A stretch of 64,000 nt of DNA from a bacterium. GTDB taxonomy: Bacteria > Planctomycetota > Planctomycetia > Pirellulales > Pirellulaceae. Both the position numbers and the translations under genes were made by a program. Position 1 is the stretch's first letter. Every line of letters starts with the position of its first letter. Below are positions 17,364 to 26,846 of the stretch, piece after piece. The notes under the pieces were generated by a model, which saw only the letters and a program-made list of their open reading frames with translations, was not told where the DNA came from and made no database searches. The stretch covers positions 1-64,000 of the forward strand of contig JAUIGN010000003.1 in NCBI GenBank assembly GCA_030430075.1. The letters are read 5' to 3'.

Positions 17364-17975
17364 TTAGGAACTCTCGTCAAGGCCGAGTTCCCTGGCCCAG
17401 AGCGATTTGATCCTTCCGATCCGCCGTTCGACCGTTCTGAGTGCAATGCCGACTCGATCAGAAATCTCGTGATTGTTGAATCCTTCGAGCTTTAAGCAGG
17501 CGATCTGCCGCATCGGTTCGTCCGGCAGTAATTCCAACAATCGGTCGCAATCCTCCATCGTCTGGACCGCCACGTCGGGCGTCACCGTCACTGAAGACTC
17601 GACGTTTTGCGCCCCGGTGACATGTGAATCGCCGGGTGAGACCAACACCGACTCGCCCGCTTCACCGCGGCGAACCTCTTTACGATAGTGGTCAATCGCT
17701 CGGCGTTTGGTCAGCAATGCAAGTAGCTGCCAGAGGTCCTCGCGGTCTTCCAAGCCTTGCTTGAAACCTTCACGCTTGGCCTGGCTGCAGAAATCGGCAA
17801 AGGCGCTGATGGCCGCATCATCTTCGTCTGCCACGCGACGTCGGGCGTTGCCCAACTGCTTGTTTGCCAAACCGCGCATCCGCCGGTAATAGCGTTCCCA
17901 TAGCCGGGTCGCCGCATAGTCGTCCCCCGCCTTAAATTCGCGTAACCATCGCGTCACGGAGCCTTCGTGTGACAT
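17364..17975 (-). CDS. ECF-type RNA polymerase sigma factor, planctomycete type
   Basis: A 203-aa sigma-70-like factor. The region-2 part is read at about 15-105 (AAISAFADFCSQAKREGF and LLALLTKRRAIDHYRKEVRR), and the helix-turn-helix of region 4 lies at about 145-195 (LLELLPDEPMRQIACLKLEG, then ISDRVGIALRTVERRIGRI). The linker between them is long. The frame is open to 18134 but becomes Arg/Pro-rich, so I start at ATG 17975. It is the same subfamily as the factor at 60.0 kb. It is divergent from the first giant surface protein, 388 bp away, so it could control it (inference). No anti-sigma gene is adjacent; in planctomycetes such factors are often associated with Ser/Thr kinases. Confidence 0.92.
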   Translation of the reverse strand: MSHEGSVTRWLREFKAGDDYAATRLWERYYRRMRGLANKQLGNARRRVADEDDAAISAFADFCSQAKREGFKQGLEDREDLWQLLALLTKRRAIDHYRKEVRRGEAGESVLVSPGDSHVTGAQNVESSVTVTPDVAVQTMEDCDRLLELLPDEPMRQIACLKLEGFNNHEISDRVGIALRTVERRIGRIKSLWARELGLDESS

Positions 17976-18363
17976 CAGTGTCGACCCTCGATCAAAATAT
18001 CGGGAAGCCCACATTCTAGACGGCCAACCCGCCACTCGACCAAGCCCGCAGGCGAATTTACGCGAAAGGGGAGCCGCCGCTCGCCGGTGGGGCCCTGCCG
18101 GGGACCGGCACGCTGGACGACCGCTCGCCGGCAAGCTGGGGCCGGATGCCCGACCGCGGTCGGCAACTGGAACAACTCACGTAACCTGCTTGCCCAACAT
18201 CACTTGCGAACCACCCAATCCGCCTGCCATCTGTCCGCGGCGACGGTCGGTTCCGCGATCTGATTTCCCTCCTGCGAATTGCTGGCGGTCTGCGGACGGC
18301 TCGGTCGAGTAGCCGCCTGAACAGGCACTTCCCGATTGTATCTCCGCAGGAACGAACACGGCC
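17976..18363. other. Divergent intergenic region, sigma factor/giant protein 1
   Basis: 388 bp carrying the promoters of the sigma-factor gene and of the giant protein gene. It is GC-rich with several CCGGC/GCCGG runs (18080-18150) that can pair with each other, but no clear operator or dispersed repeat. No gene is visible. Confidence 0.45.
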
Positions 18364-21300
18364 ATGGCACGTCAACCGAAAACCAGGCAACGTAACGAGC
18401 GCTCCCACCAGCGTCTCTTCAACGCGCGACGACACCCCGAGCGGGCAAGACCTCGCACCCTCTTGCTGGAGCAGATAGAAAACCGTGTGCTTCTGAATGC
18501 CGACCCGGGGCTCATTGATTACCCGGCGTCCGCTGGCGAACTCGCCGCGCCCACCCCCGTCGCAGACATCCGTACCGTCGACCATGCGGAAAGCCTCGCG
18601 GCAACCAACCCGCTCCACACAGCCTCCGTCAATCTGCCCCCTTCCGCCTCACCGGTGTCGGCCGGCGAATTGGCGGCCCCAGCGATCACCGGAAGGCGGT
18701 TTCCCCAAGTCAGCGCGCATTGGTTCGGCACGGAGACTGTTGTGCCCCGATCGGGTGTTTCCGCGGACGCGCCCTCATCGGCTCCCCGGGAGACGACCAT
18801 GATCTGGCAAGGCAGGTCGGCAACGGTCGTGCCCGGCGAGTGGATCGTTCAGTTCTCAGAGGCAGCGACGGAGAACCTTGCCAGCATCTCGGCGGCTGCG
18901 AACCGGCTCGTTGCCGGTGGGCTGCCGGTTGTCAGCATCCGTGGCCTGGGCATGCAAGGGCTGGTCTCCGTCTCGCTGGCCGGGGACGAGGATGCGGCGC
19001 GTGTCAGCGAACGGCTCACAAACGAACCCGGCATCAGCTTCTTCGAACCGGCGACAATTGTGGAAGCGCTTGCCACTCCCAACGACCCCAGTTACCCGCA
19101 ACAAGCAGAGGACTACCACACCGACGCCTTCTCGCTGGGATTGGATGTCGCCTGGGACATCACGACCGGCAGCGAAGGCGTGGTGGTTGGACTGCTGGAC
19201 ACCGGACTCGATGTCGACCACGCCGATCTGCGTGACAACCTCTGGTCCGCCACCGACGCTGGCAGCGTGATCCACGGCCGCGACTTTGTCGACTCCGACA
19301 ACGTCCCACAAGACGACAACGGCCACGGCACCCACGTCGCGGGAATCGTCGGCGCGCAGGGCAACAACGGCATCGGCACGACGGGCATCGCGTGGGATGT
19401 CTCCCTGCTGGGCCTGAAAGTTCTCGGTGCAGACGGCAGCGGCAGTAATGCCGACATCGCCGCCGGAATCAACTATGCGACGATGCTGCGCACCAACCGC
19501 GAAGCCAACGTGCGGGTACTGAACGCCAGTTTTGCCAGTTCGTTGCCGAGTGATACGATTCGCAATGCGATTCAAGCAGCCGGAGACGCCGGCATCATGC
19601 TGGTCACCGCGGCCGGGAACGCCGGCGAGGACCTGGATGAAGAGGCCCACCAGTCCTTCCCCGCCGAATATCCACTCGACAACATCATCGTGGTCGCGAA
19701 CGTGCTGGCGGACGGCAGCCTCGCCCCTTCCTCGAACCGGGGCGCCAGGCAGGTTGATATCGCAGCGCCCGGCACCGCCATCCTCAGCACGACGCCGGAC
19801 CTGGTAGGCAGCGCCTACGCGGAATTGAGCGGGACCAGCATGTCCGCGCCGGCGGTCTCCGGCGCCCTGGCACTCGCGTGGTCCATCGCACCGGACGCTT
19901 CCCCTGGCGAGCTCAAACAGGCATTGCTAGATTCGGCGTCCACGTTGACCGGGTTGGCTGGAACGTCGGTTAGCGAAGGCGTACTCGATGTCAATGCGTT
20001 TCTGCTGGAAGTCGTACTGTCTCAGAGTGTGCCCCCGGTGGCGACGCTGCAGTTGAATGGCCAACTGGACGAGTCGGGCGACGTCTCGGATGTTCGCTTG
20101 ACTCCTGACGGCCAGTCGGCCGTCTATGTTGCCGATGCGGACGTCGATGGCCGTGAACAGGTACTGATCGTCGACGCGGCGGGCGGTCCCGTGCGGCAAC
20201 TTACCAACTTTGACCGCGCCATCGACATTCGTGAACTCCAGATCAGCCCCAACTCGGAGTTCATCGTTTTCCAGGCGGATGTCGCCGGGGTGACCGAGCT
20301 GTATCGTGTGCCGACGGCCGGTGGAGCGGTTGTCAAGCTGAACGCAGCGCTGGTCAGCCGCGGGGACGTGCTGCTGTTCAAGATCGGGCCCAACAGCGAT
20401 CGGGTCGTCTATCTCGCAGATCAAGAGATCGACGGTGTCCAGGAACTCTATACCGTACCCATCACTGGCGGCGACGGCGCCAAGCTGCACACGAACTTCA
20501 GCGCAGGCTCGGGAATCAACTTCGATCCAAACGCGCCATCGCACGAACAGCGACCGTTCGACTTCGCGGCGGACGGCGCACAGGTGGTGTTCATGGCCGA
20601 CCCGGAGGGTGGCGACCGTTGGCAACTGTACGGTTCGCCGGTCGCCGGCGGTACCGGCGTCCGCTTGAATGCGGATCTTGCCGAAGACCAGCGGGTTGTC
20701 GGGTTCGATGCGACATCCGACAGCGGGCGGATTGTCTACTCACTGAGCACAGCAGCCAGCCCCCAACTGCGGTCGGTCGAATCGACCGGCGAGGCCGACC
20801 GACCACTCGCCCTGTTCACGCAGGACCACGACTTTCACGTCTCACCCACCGGCGAGCAAGTTGTCTACTCGCAGATCACCGGCCACAACAGGCACGACGT
20901 CTTCGCAATTCCAATCACCAGCGGCCGTAGCACCAATCTCACGACCGACATGCCGGGCTTCGCGAGTACCCGGGGATTGGGAAAGCAGGCGGTCTTCAGT
21001 CCCGATGGTTCGCTGATTGTATTTCCCGGCAGACCGACGGGCGGCGCGAATTCTCGCACTGACCTTTATTTCAGTTCCCTGGACGGAACCCGACAGGGCA
21101 CGATCACCGCCGGGCTGGACGTGGAATCCGACGCCTTTGCAATCGGTTCTTTCGTCTTCGCGCCCGACGGTTCACGGGGGGTCTTCGAGGCCGTCGCGGA
21201 GACGACGGCCGGCACAGTCCGAACGCTCTACAGTACGTCTTTTGACGATACCGCGCCGACGTTGTTGAAACGATTGCCTGTCGACGCGACGTTCCTCGAC

Positions 21301-24300
21301 ACCCACGCCGCAAACGGCGCGTTCGACATTGGTGCGGATAGCAACCGAGTCGTCTTCGCCGCAGACGAGGGTGAGGGCCACCGGCTGTACAGTGTGCCTC
21401 TCAGCGGCGGAGCGATCACGAAGCTCACCCCGGAAATGGTTCCCGGCGGTCAGCTGGAAGCCAACTACGGCGCCTACGCCCAATCGCCGGACACCTACCA
21501 AACGCGCAGTTGGGGGCTCACGCCCGGTGGCTCACACGTCGTTTACGTGGCCGACCAAGATCGCGACGAACAATTTGAACTCTTTTCGGTCCGCCTGGAT
21601 GGCAGCGGCCCGCGCTACGATTTTGGCGACGCCCCGGATTCGTTCCAGACGATGTTGGCAACCAACGGTGCGCGGCACCTGCTGACAGGCCCGACGTTGG
21701 GAGCCTTCCGCGATGCCGAGTCGGCCGGCCAGCCGTCGGCTGCCGCCCTGGCCGACGACAAGCGGCAGCTCGACGACGACGATGGTGTCACCTGGTCTGA
21801 CCTGTCCATTGGACAGCAACGGGTCGAAATCATCGTCGATGTACGTAACGTTGACGACGACGCCAGGCTGGACGCGTGGATCGATTTCGACCAGGACGGT
21901 CATTGGTCATCGGCTGAGCAGATCGCGCAAAGCCTCGCGATGACCAACGGTCAGAACACGATCACCTTTGACGTGCCGTCATCCTCGCGCGAGGGAAGCA
22001 CGTACGCTCGCTTTCGACTCAGCACAACCGGCGGCCTGACACCCGCCGGGCCGGCCGATGACGGAGAGGTCGAAGATTATCGGGTCACCATCGACGCAGC
22101 CGACATCCCGGCCGGTCCGTTCCAAATCGTCGCTGGACCGGACGGCGGAATACGTGGAGCAGCAGGCGAAGAGGTCCACTTCACGGCCACGTACAGGACG
22201 TCCGACGGCGACGAGTCGCTCTCCGGCCTGGGGCTGCGACTGCACTACGACTCCAGCAAGCTCACGTTCGATGCCTTGTCTGAAGTCCTCGAGACCAACT
22301 TCGTCCAGTTGCAGGGGCCCCTGGTGGATCAGGACAACTTCGACGACGACGCCCAAACCGACAAGTTCCTGCTGGTTGCCTGGTCCGATCCGTTCGGTGG
22401 CAATTGGCCGAATCGAGGCCCGACCGCCGATCTGTTCCGGGCCACGTTCACACTGGCCGACGACCTCGAACCCGGCGACAGCAGCACGATCAACTGGAGC
22501 GCCTCCTCCACGGCAGCCGGCTACGATCTGCAGGCGCTTCCGGTCGAGGTTCGTGTGGCGCCGAGCGTCACGCTGGATGTGGACGGAAACTGCGCGGCCG
22601 ACGCACTGACGGACGGCGTGATGATCTTGCGTTCTTTGTTCGGCTTCAGCGGTGATGCGTTGATTCAGGACGTGTTGCCGCCGGACGCCGTTCGCACGGA
22701 TCCCGCCGACATCGTCGATTTCCTGGCACTCGGCCGTGATACGATGCTGGACGTCGATGGGAACGATACCGCGGACGCACTGACCGACGGCGTCGTCGCC
22801 CTGCGATACCTCTTCGGCTTTACAGGAGACGCGCTGGTCAACGGTGCCTTGGCGACCGATGCCGCGCGCACCGATCCGGTCGAGATCAAGGAGTTCCTGG
22901 ACTCCTTCCAGCCCAATTGTGCGACGGCCCAATCAGCGGGGACACCGTTTGCCGACGCCCAAGGCCGGTCGTCGATTGCGAGCGACGATGCCCGGCAGGT
23001 CATCGTCCCCAGCGAGCCGGAGATCACCGTCACCGCGGCGGGCGACCAGGTTTCGTTCAACGTCGATTATTCGACGATCCATCCCGTCGACGCTACGCTC
23101 AGCGGCCTCGGCCTGCGGGTCCACTTCGATAGCAGCCGGCTCGATCTGCTGGCGATCTCGGATGTGTTGGGAACCAACTTCGTTCAGCAACAGGGTCCAC
23201 TCGACGACGCTACGGATTTGGACGATGACGTAACAACCGACAAATTCGTACTCTTCGCCTGGTCGGATCCATTCGGCGGCAACTGGCCCGGTGCGCTGCC
23301 CGCCACGCTTTTCACCCCGTCGTTCCAGGTTCGGCCTGAATTCGCAAGCGGCGCGACTGCGATCAATTTTACGGCCAGTTCCACGGCGGCTGGGTTTGGG
23401 TTCTCGGCCACAAGCGTGACGGTGAACTATCCGCCCGCAAACTCCGCCCCCACGCTGACGACATTTGACGGCCCGGTCCAGGTCGGCGCAGAAGATCAGC
23501 TGACGCCGATCACATTCGACGATCTGGCCGCCCACGGCGATGAGGCGGACGAGGACGGTACGGTCGAGGCGTTCGTGATCAAGTCGGTCGCGGCCGGTAT
23601 GCTGAAGATTGGTTCGACGGCCGCCTCCGCAACGCCGTTCGAGGCGGGAGAGAATGACGTCATTGACGCTACCCGGAACGCATACTGGATGCCGCCGCCA
23701 ACAGCGTCGGGAGTCCTCGACGCGTTCGCCGTCGCAGCCAGGGATGACGACGGCGCCGAATCGGCGCCGCCGATCACAGCCCGCGTCCAGGTCGACCAGG
23801 CCGCCGACCCGACGGACGTAGCGGCCATTGCGGTTCGCTTCCAGACACACAACGGCACACCGATCGACAGCGTCGCCATCGGGCAGGAATTTCAGATCGT
23901 CGTTTCGACTCAGGACTTGCGGCAGACGGGCGAAGATCGAGGGGCGTTTGGAGCCATCATGGACGTCGTCTACGACACGTCGTTAATCGATGTCAAGAAG
24001 GTCACTCACCTGTCTCCCTTCACCATCGTTACGGCCGGCGACGTGGATGACCCCGCCGGTCGGATCGACGATGTCGGCGGCTTGGATGGCCTCCAGCAAC
24101 CGGACTCGCGAGCCCCCCAGGACGTCTTCGTCCTGGACGCGCTCGCCACCGCACCCGGCAATCTGGTTGTCGCGACCGAGCCGGGTGAGGACCCCGTGAT
24201 CTTCAATCTTCTTTTCGGTATCGACGGCGATGTCACCGGTCGCACCGAATTCGGCCAGGGATCACTGAACATCGTTACACCAGCCGTTTCCGTAGCCGAT

Positions 24301-26628
24301 CACCGCCAGCTGGAAGGGGACAGCGGCGATTCGAACTTCGAATTCACGGTATCCATCTCGCACGCCCCGGCGGATCCCGTGGTGGTCGAATACCAAACGC
24401 TCTTCACCGGGACCGCCGACACAGCCGACCTCACAGACACAGCGGGCAGCCTGACGTTTACTCCCGAGGGACCACAAACCCAGGTCATCTCGATTCCTGT
24501 TTCCGGTGACTTGACGGTCGAAGTGGATGAGACGTTCGAGCTCGGCCTGACCCTGGCCGGCGGGACCGCCATCGTTGCAGACGCCTCCGGCCTGGGGACG
24601 ATCGCCAACGATGACCAGACCGCCATCGGTATTGCCGACGCATCCCAGCTTGAGGGAGACAGCGGCACCAGTGAATTGAGGTTTGAGGTCACGTTATCAC
24701 AGCCGGTCGACAGGGACGTCACAGTCATCGTCGATACCGTGGCTGGGACGGCAGCGGCGGGTGCCGACTTCACGGCATTCCAGAATCACCTGGTGACGTT
24801 CTCAGCAGGTCAGTTGTCGCAAACGGTGACTGTCGACATCATCGGCGACACACTGCCGGAACTGGCCGAACAGTTGACGGTGATCTTGCGCGATCCGCGT
24901 GTCGGCGGCCAGCGGGATGCGTCGCGCGTCGTGCTCGGCGACGACACGGCGGTGGGAACGATCTTGCCGGACGATGCCATGCTGCAGGTCGATATCGAGT
25001 TCCGCGACCTTGCGGGCGAACCGCTGCTTTACGTGCCCCTTGGACAACCGTTCGAGATCGTGCTGTCGGCGCAGGACCTGCGGCAGTCGGGTACGGCCAA
25101 CGGCGTATTTGGGGCCCTGGCCGACGTGCTGTACGACACGACGTTGATCGACGTAACGCGGGTCCGGCACGTCGATCCCTTTACGCAGACGATCCGCGGC
25201 AAGCTCGACGAACAAGCCGGCCTGATCGACGATGCCGGAGGCATCCAAGGTCTTCAACCACCAGCGTCCCGGGATCCCCAGCCGTTTCTGGCACTCGAGG
25301 CGGTCGGCGTCGCAGCAGGCGAATTGACCGTCACGACACGTGCCGGTGAAGATCCGATTGTCACCAACTTGCTGTTCGGGATTGACGACGACGTGACGAC
25401 CTTAACGGACTTTCGCTCCCGGTCGCTGCAGCTCGGCCTGCCCGATGTGACCGCGACGGCATTCGACGTCGATTCGGACCATGTCCTCCAGGGCCGGACG
25501 ACGGCGACGGTCACGGTGACGAATCAGGGTGACGTGGCGGCCGATGCATTCTCCGCGCATATCTACCATTCGCTCGATGCCGAGATCACTCAGGACGACG
25601 ATCTTCTAGCGGCCGCAGTCGCTATCCCCAGGCTCGATCCTGGCGAGTCAACGCAAGTCCGGGTCGATGTGCAACTGGATGTCGCGGCCCTGTTTGAGCG
25701 CGCCAAGCAGGATGACACGCTCGGCGGAGACGCGCCGCGTGTCTCGACGAGCCGCGAGTTCCTCGGCGTGGTTCTCGATCCGGCCAACGACCTGCTGGAA
25801 TCAGACAAGTCAAATAACGGCAACCTCGGACTGGGCATTGATCAGGACGACTTCACGTACTTTCCCTGGGATGTTGACAGCGATGGAATCGTCAGCGGCC
25901 TCGATGCCATCTTTGTGTTGAACCGCCTGGGCAAGGACCTCTCAACGGCAGACGGACAGGCAGACCTGGACGGAAACGGCCAGGTGAACGGCCTGGATGC
26001 GATTGCCATCGTGAACCGCTTTGGCTACCTGGTAAACAGCCAGGTTTTTGAAAATCCGAGTAGCGCCGCTTCATTCGACGGGCAGACTGCCGGCGAACCA
26101 ACTGCCCAGCCCCGACAGCCCCAGACCGATGTCAACGGTGACGGCCAGACGACAGCCATCGACGCGCTACTGATCGCCAATGCCATCAACCGGCCCTTCG
26201 GCCCGCCGAATGGGTCGCCTGACGTCAACGACGACGGCAACATTTCGCCGGCGGACTTTCAAGCCGTGGTTGAGCAGATCGAGTCGGATCGTGCCGCAGG
26301 GTTGAGGCCAAACGCAACGAATCGCGTGCAGAGCCTACCAAGTGCGGTTCGGCACCGGTTTGCGACAGATCGCGGCAACACGATCCATCAGGATGACTTG
26401 CCGAGCCAACCGCAGGCCGTCAAGCCGGTCGCACAACCCACACCGGAAGTCACCACCTCACCATCGCTGCCCGGGGCCGTTCACCTGCGGCCGACCAATG
26501 ACTCGCTGCTTGAATCATTGAGCAACGAATTGGTCGACCCAATGGAGTCGCTCGACGAATCGCTCGACCTGTTCGCGGACGAAGTCGCCGCCCTGTGGGA
26601 CCGGTCTCTCGCCTCAGGATCCTTCTGA
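18364..26628 (+). CDS. Giant secreted subtilisin-like surface protein with cohesin-, Calx-beta- and dockerin-like modules
   Basis: A 2754-aa surface protein. The basic N-terminus followed by TLLLEQIENRVLLNADP (about 32-48) is a variant of the planctomycete LEPR-type sorting motif. A subtilase (S8) domain follows with all three catalytic residues: D279 (VVGLLDTGLD), H321 (NGHGTHVAG) and S492 (SGTSMSAP). Then come a TolB/WD-like propeller (about 560-1080), a GEVED module (about 1085-1245), a cohesin-like module (1255-1400), two dockerin-like EF-hand repeats (about 1405-1495), a second closely similar cohesin-like module (1550-1690), a cadherin-like stretch, another cohesin-like module, two Calx-beta modules (about 1975-2200), another cohesin-like module, a CARDB-like module and C-terminal dockerin repeats (DVDSDGIVSGLDAI onwards, about 2500-2640). 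The likely role is an extracellular protease or adhesion structure. Confidence 0.93.
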   Translation: MARQPKTRQRNERSHQRLFNARRHPERARPRTLLLEQIENRVLLNADPGLIDYPASAGELAAPTPVADIRTVDHAESLAATNPLHTASVNLPPSASPVSAGELAAPAITGRRFPQVSAHWFGTETVVPRSGVSADAPSSAPRETTMIWQGRSATVVPGEWIVQFSEAATENLASISAAANRLVAGGLPVVSIRGLGMQGLVSVSLAGDEDAARVSERLTNEPGISFFEPATIVEALATPNDPSYPQQAEDYHTDAFSLGLDVAWDITTGSEGVVVGLLDTGLDVDHADLRDNLWSATDAGSVIHGRDFVDSDNVPQDDNGHGTHVAGIVGAQGNNGIGTTGIAWDVSLLGLKVLGADGSGSNADIAAGINYATMLRTNREANVRVLNASFASSLPSDTIRNAIQAAGDAGIMLVTAAGNAGEDLDEEAHQSFPAEYPLDNIIVVANVLADGSLAPSSNRGARQVDIAAPGTAILSTTPDLVGSAYAELSGTSMSAPAVSGALALAWSIAPDASPGELKQALLDSASTLTGLAGTSVSEGVLDVNAFLLEVVLSQSVPPVATLQLNGQLDESGDVSDVRLTPDGQSAVYVADADVDGREQVLIVDAAGGPVRQLTNFDRAIDIRELQISPNSEFIVFQADVAGVTELYRVPTAGGAVVKLNAALVSRGDVLLFKIGPNSDRVVYLADQEIDGVQELYTVPITGGDGAKLHTNFSAGSGINFDPNAPSHEQRPFDFAADGAQVVFMADPEGGDRWQLYGSPVAGGTGVRLNADLAEDQRVVGFDATSDSGRIVYSLSTAASPQLRSVESTGEADRPLALFTQDHDFHVSPTGEQVVYSQITGHNRHDVFAIPITSGRSTNLTTDMPGFASTRGLGKQAVFSPDGSLIVFPGRPTGGANSRTDLYFSSLDGTRQGTITAGLDVESDAFAIGSFVFAPDGSRGVFEAVAETTAGTVRTLYSTSFDDTAPTLLKRLPVDATFLDTHAANGAFDIGADSNRVVFAADEGEGHRLYSVPLSGGAITKLTPEMVPGGQLEANYGAYAQSPDTYQTRSWGLTPGGSHVVYVADQDRDEQFELFSVRLDGSGPRYDFGDAPDSFQTMLATNGARHLLTGPTLGAFRDAESAGQPSAAALADDKRQLDDDDGVTWSDLSIGQQRVEIIVDVRNVDDDARLDAWIDFDQDGHWSSAEQIAQSLAMTNGQNTITFDVPSSSREGSTYARFRLSTTGGLTPAGPADDGEVEDYRVTIDAADIPAGPFQIVAGPDGGIRGAAGEEVHFTATYRTSDGDESLSGLGLRLHYDSSKLTFDALSEVLETNFVQLQGPLVDQDNFDDDAQTDKFLLVAWSDPFGGNWPNRGPTADLFRATFTLADDLEPGDSSTINWSASSTAAGYDLQALPVEVRVAPSVTLDVDGNCAADALTDGVMILRSLFGFSGDALIQDVLPPDAVRTDPADIVDFLALGRDTMLDVDGNDTADALTDGVVALRYLFGFTGDALVNGALATDAARTDPVEIKEFLDSFQPNCATAQSAGTPFADAQGRSSIASDDARQVIVPSEPEITVTAAGDQVSFNVDYSTIHPVDATLSGLGLRVHFDSSRLDLLAISDVLGTNFVQQQGPLDDATDLDDDVTTDKFVLFAWSDPFGGNWPGALPATLFTPSFQVRPEFASGATAINFTASSTAAGFGFSATSVTVNYPPANSAPTLTTFDGPVQVGAEDQLTPITFDDLAAHGDEADEDGTVEAFVIKSVAAGMLKIGSTAASATPFEAGENDVIDATRNAYWMPPPTASGVLDAFAVAARDDDGAESAPPITARVQVDQAADPTDVAAIAVRFQTHNGTPIDSVAIGQEFQIVVSTQDLRQTGEDRGAFGAIMDVVYDTSLIDVKKVTHLSPFTIVTAGDVDDPAGRIDDVGGLDGLQQPDSRAPQDVFVLDALATAPGNLVVATEPGEDPVIFNLLFGIDGDVTGRTEFGQGSLNIVTPAVSVADHRQLEGDSGDSNFEFTVSISHAPADPVVVEYQTLFTGTADTADLTDTAGSLTFTPEGPQTQVISIPVSGDLTVEVDETFELGLTLAGGTAIVADASGLGTIANDDQTAIGIADASQLEGDSGTSELRFEVTLSQPVDRDVTVIVDTVAGTAAAGADFTAFQNHLVTFSAGQLSQTVTVDIIGDTLPELAEQLTVILRDPRVGGQRDASRVVLGDDTAVGTILPDDAMLQVDIEFRDLAGEPLLYVPLGQPFEIVLSAQDLRQSGTANGVFGALADVLYDTTLIDVTRVRHVDPFTQTIRGKLDEQAGLIDDAGGIQGLQPPASRDPQPFLALEAVGVAAGELTVTTRAGEDPIVTNLLFGIDDDVTTLTDFRSRSLQLGLPDVTATAFDVDSDHVLQGRTTATVTVTNQGDVAADAFSAHIYHSLDAEITQDDDLLAAAVAIPRLDPGESTQVRVDVQLDVAALFERAKQDDTLGGDAPRVSTSREFLGVVLDPANDLLESDKSNNGNLGLGIDQDDFTYFPWDVDSDGIVSGLDAIFVLNRLGKDLSTADGQADLDGNGQVNGLDAIAIVNRFGYLVNSQVFENPSSAASFDGQTAGEPTAQPRQPQTDVNGDGQTTAIDALLIANAINRPFGPPNGSPDVNDDGNISPADFQAVVEQIESDRAAGLRPNATNRVQSLPSAVRHRFATDRGNTIHQDDLPSQPQAVKPVAQPTPEVTTSPSLPGAVHLRPTNDSLLESLSNELVDPMESLDESLDLFADEVAALWDRSLASGSF

Positions 26629-26655
26629 ATTGCCTGACTGATTCGCCCGGAAGAT

Positions 26656-26685
26656 TCACCAGCCGCTGGGCGTTCGCCCCGGTTG
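26656..26685 (+). repeat. REP-like hairpin element
   Basis: CACCAGCCGCTGGGC, loop GTTC, GCCCCGGTT: core stem GGGC (26668-26671) with GCCC (26676-26679). It lies 28 bp after the stop of giant protein 1 and may serve as a terminator. Related to copies at 42.87, 50.95, 52.87 and 61.0 kb. Confidence 0.65.
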
Positions 26686-26846
26686 CATCGATCGCATTGG
26701 CAACCGGACGGTGGCACGGCTCCGGCCTTGTTCACGCTCGTGTCGGGTGAACTCGTGTGGTGTGACGTCAATTCTTTTTGGCGGTCACGGTCTGACACAC
26801 GCGAGTAGCCGTTCAACGGCCCAATTTACGCCTCGCGACAGGAAAC

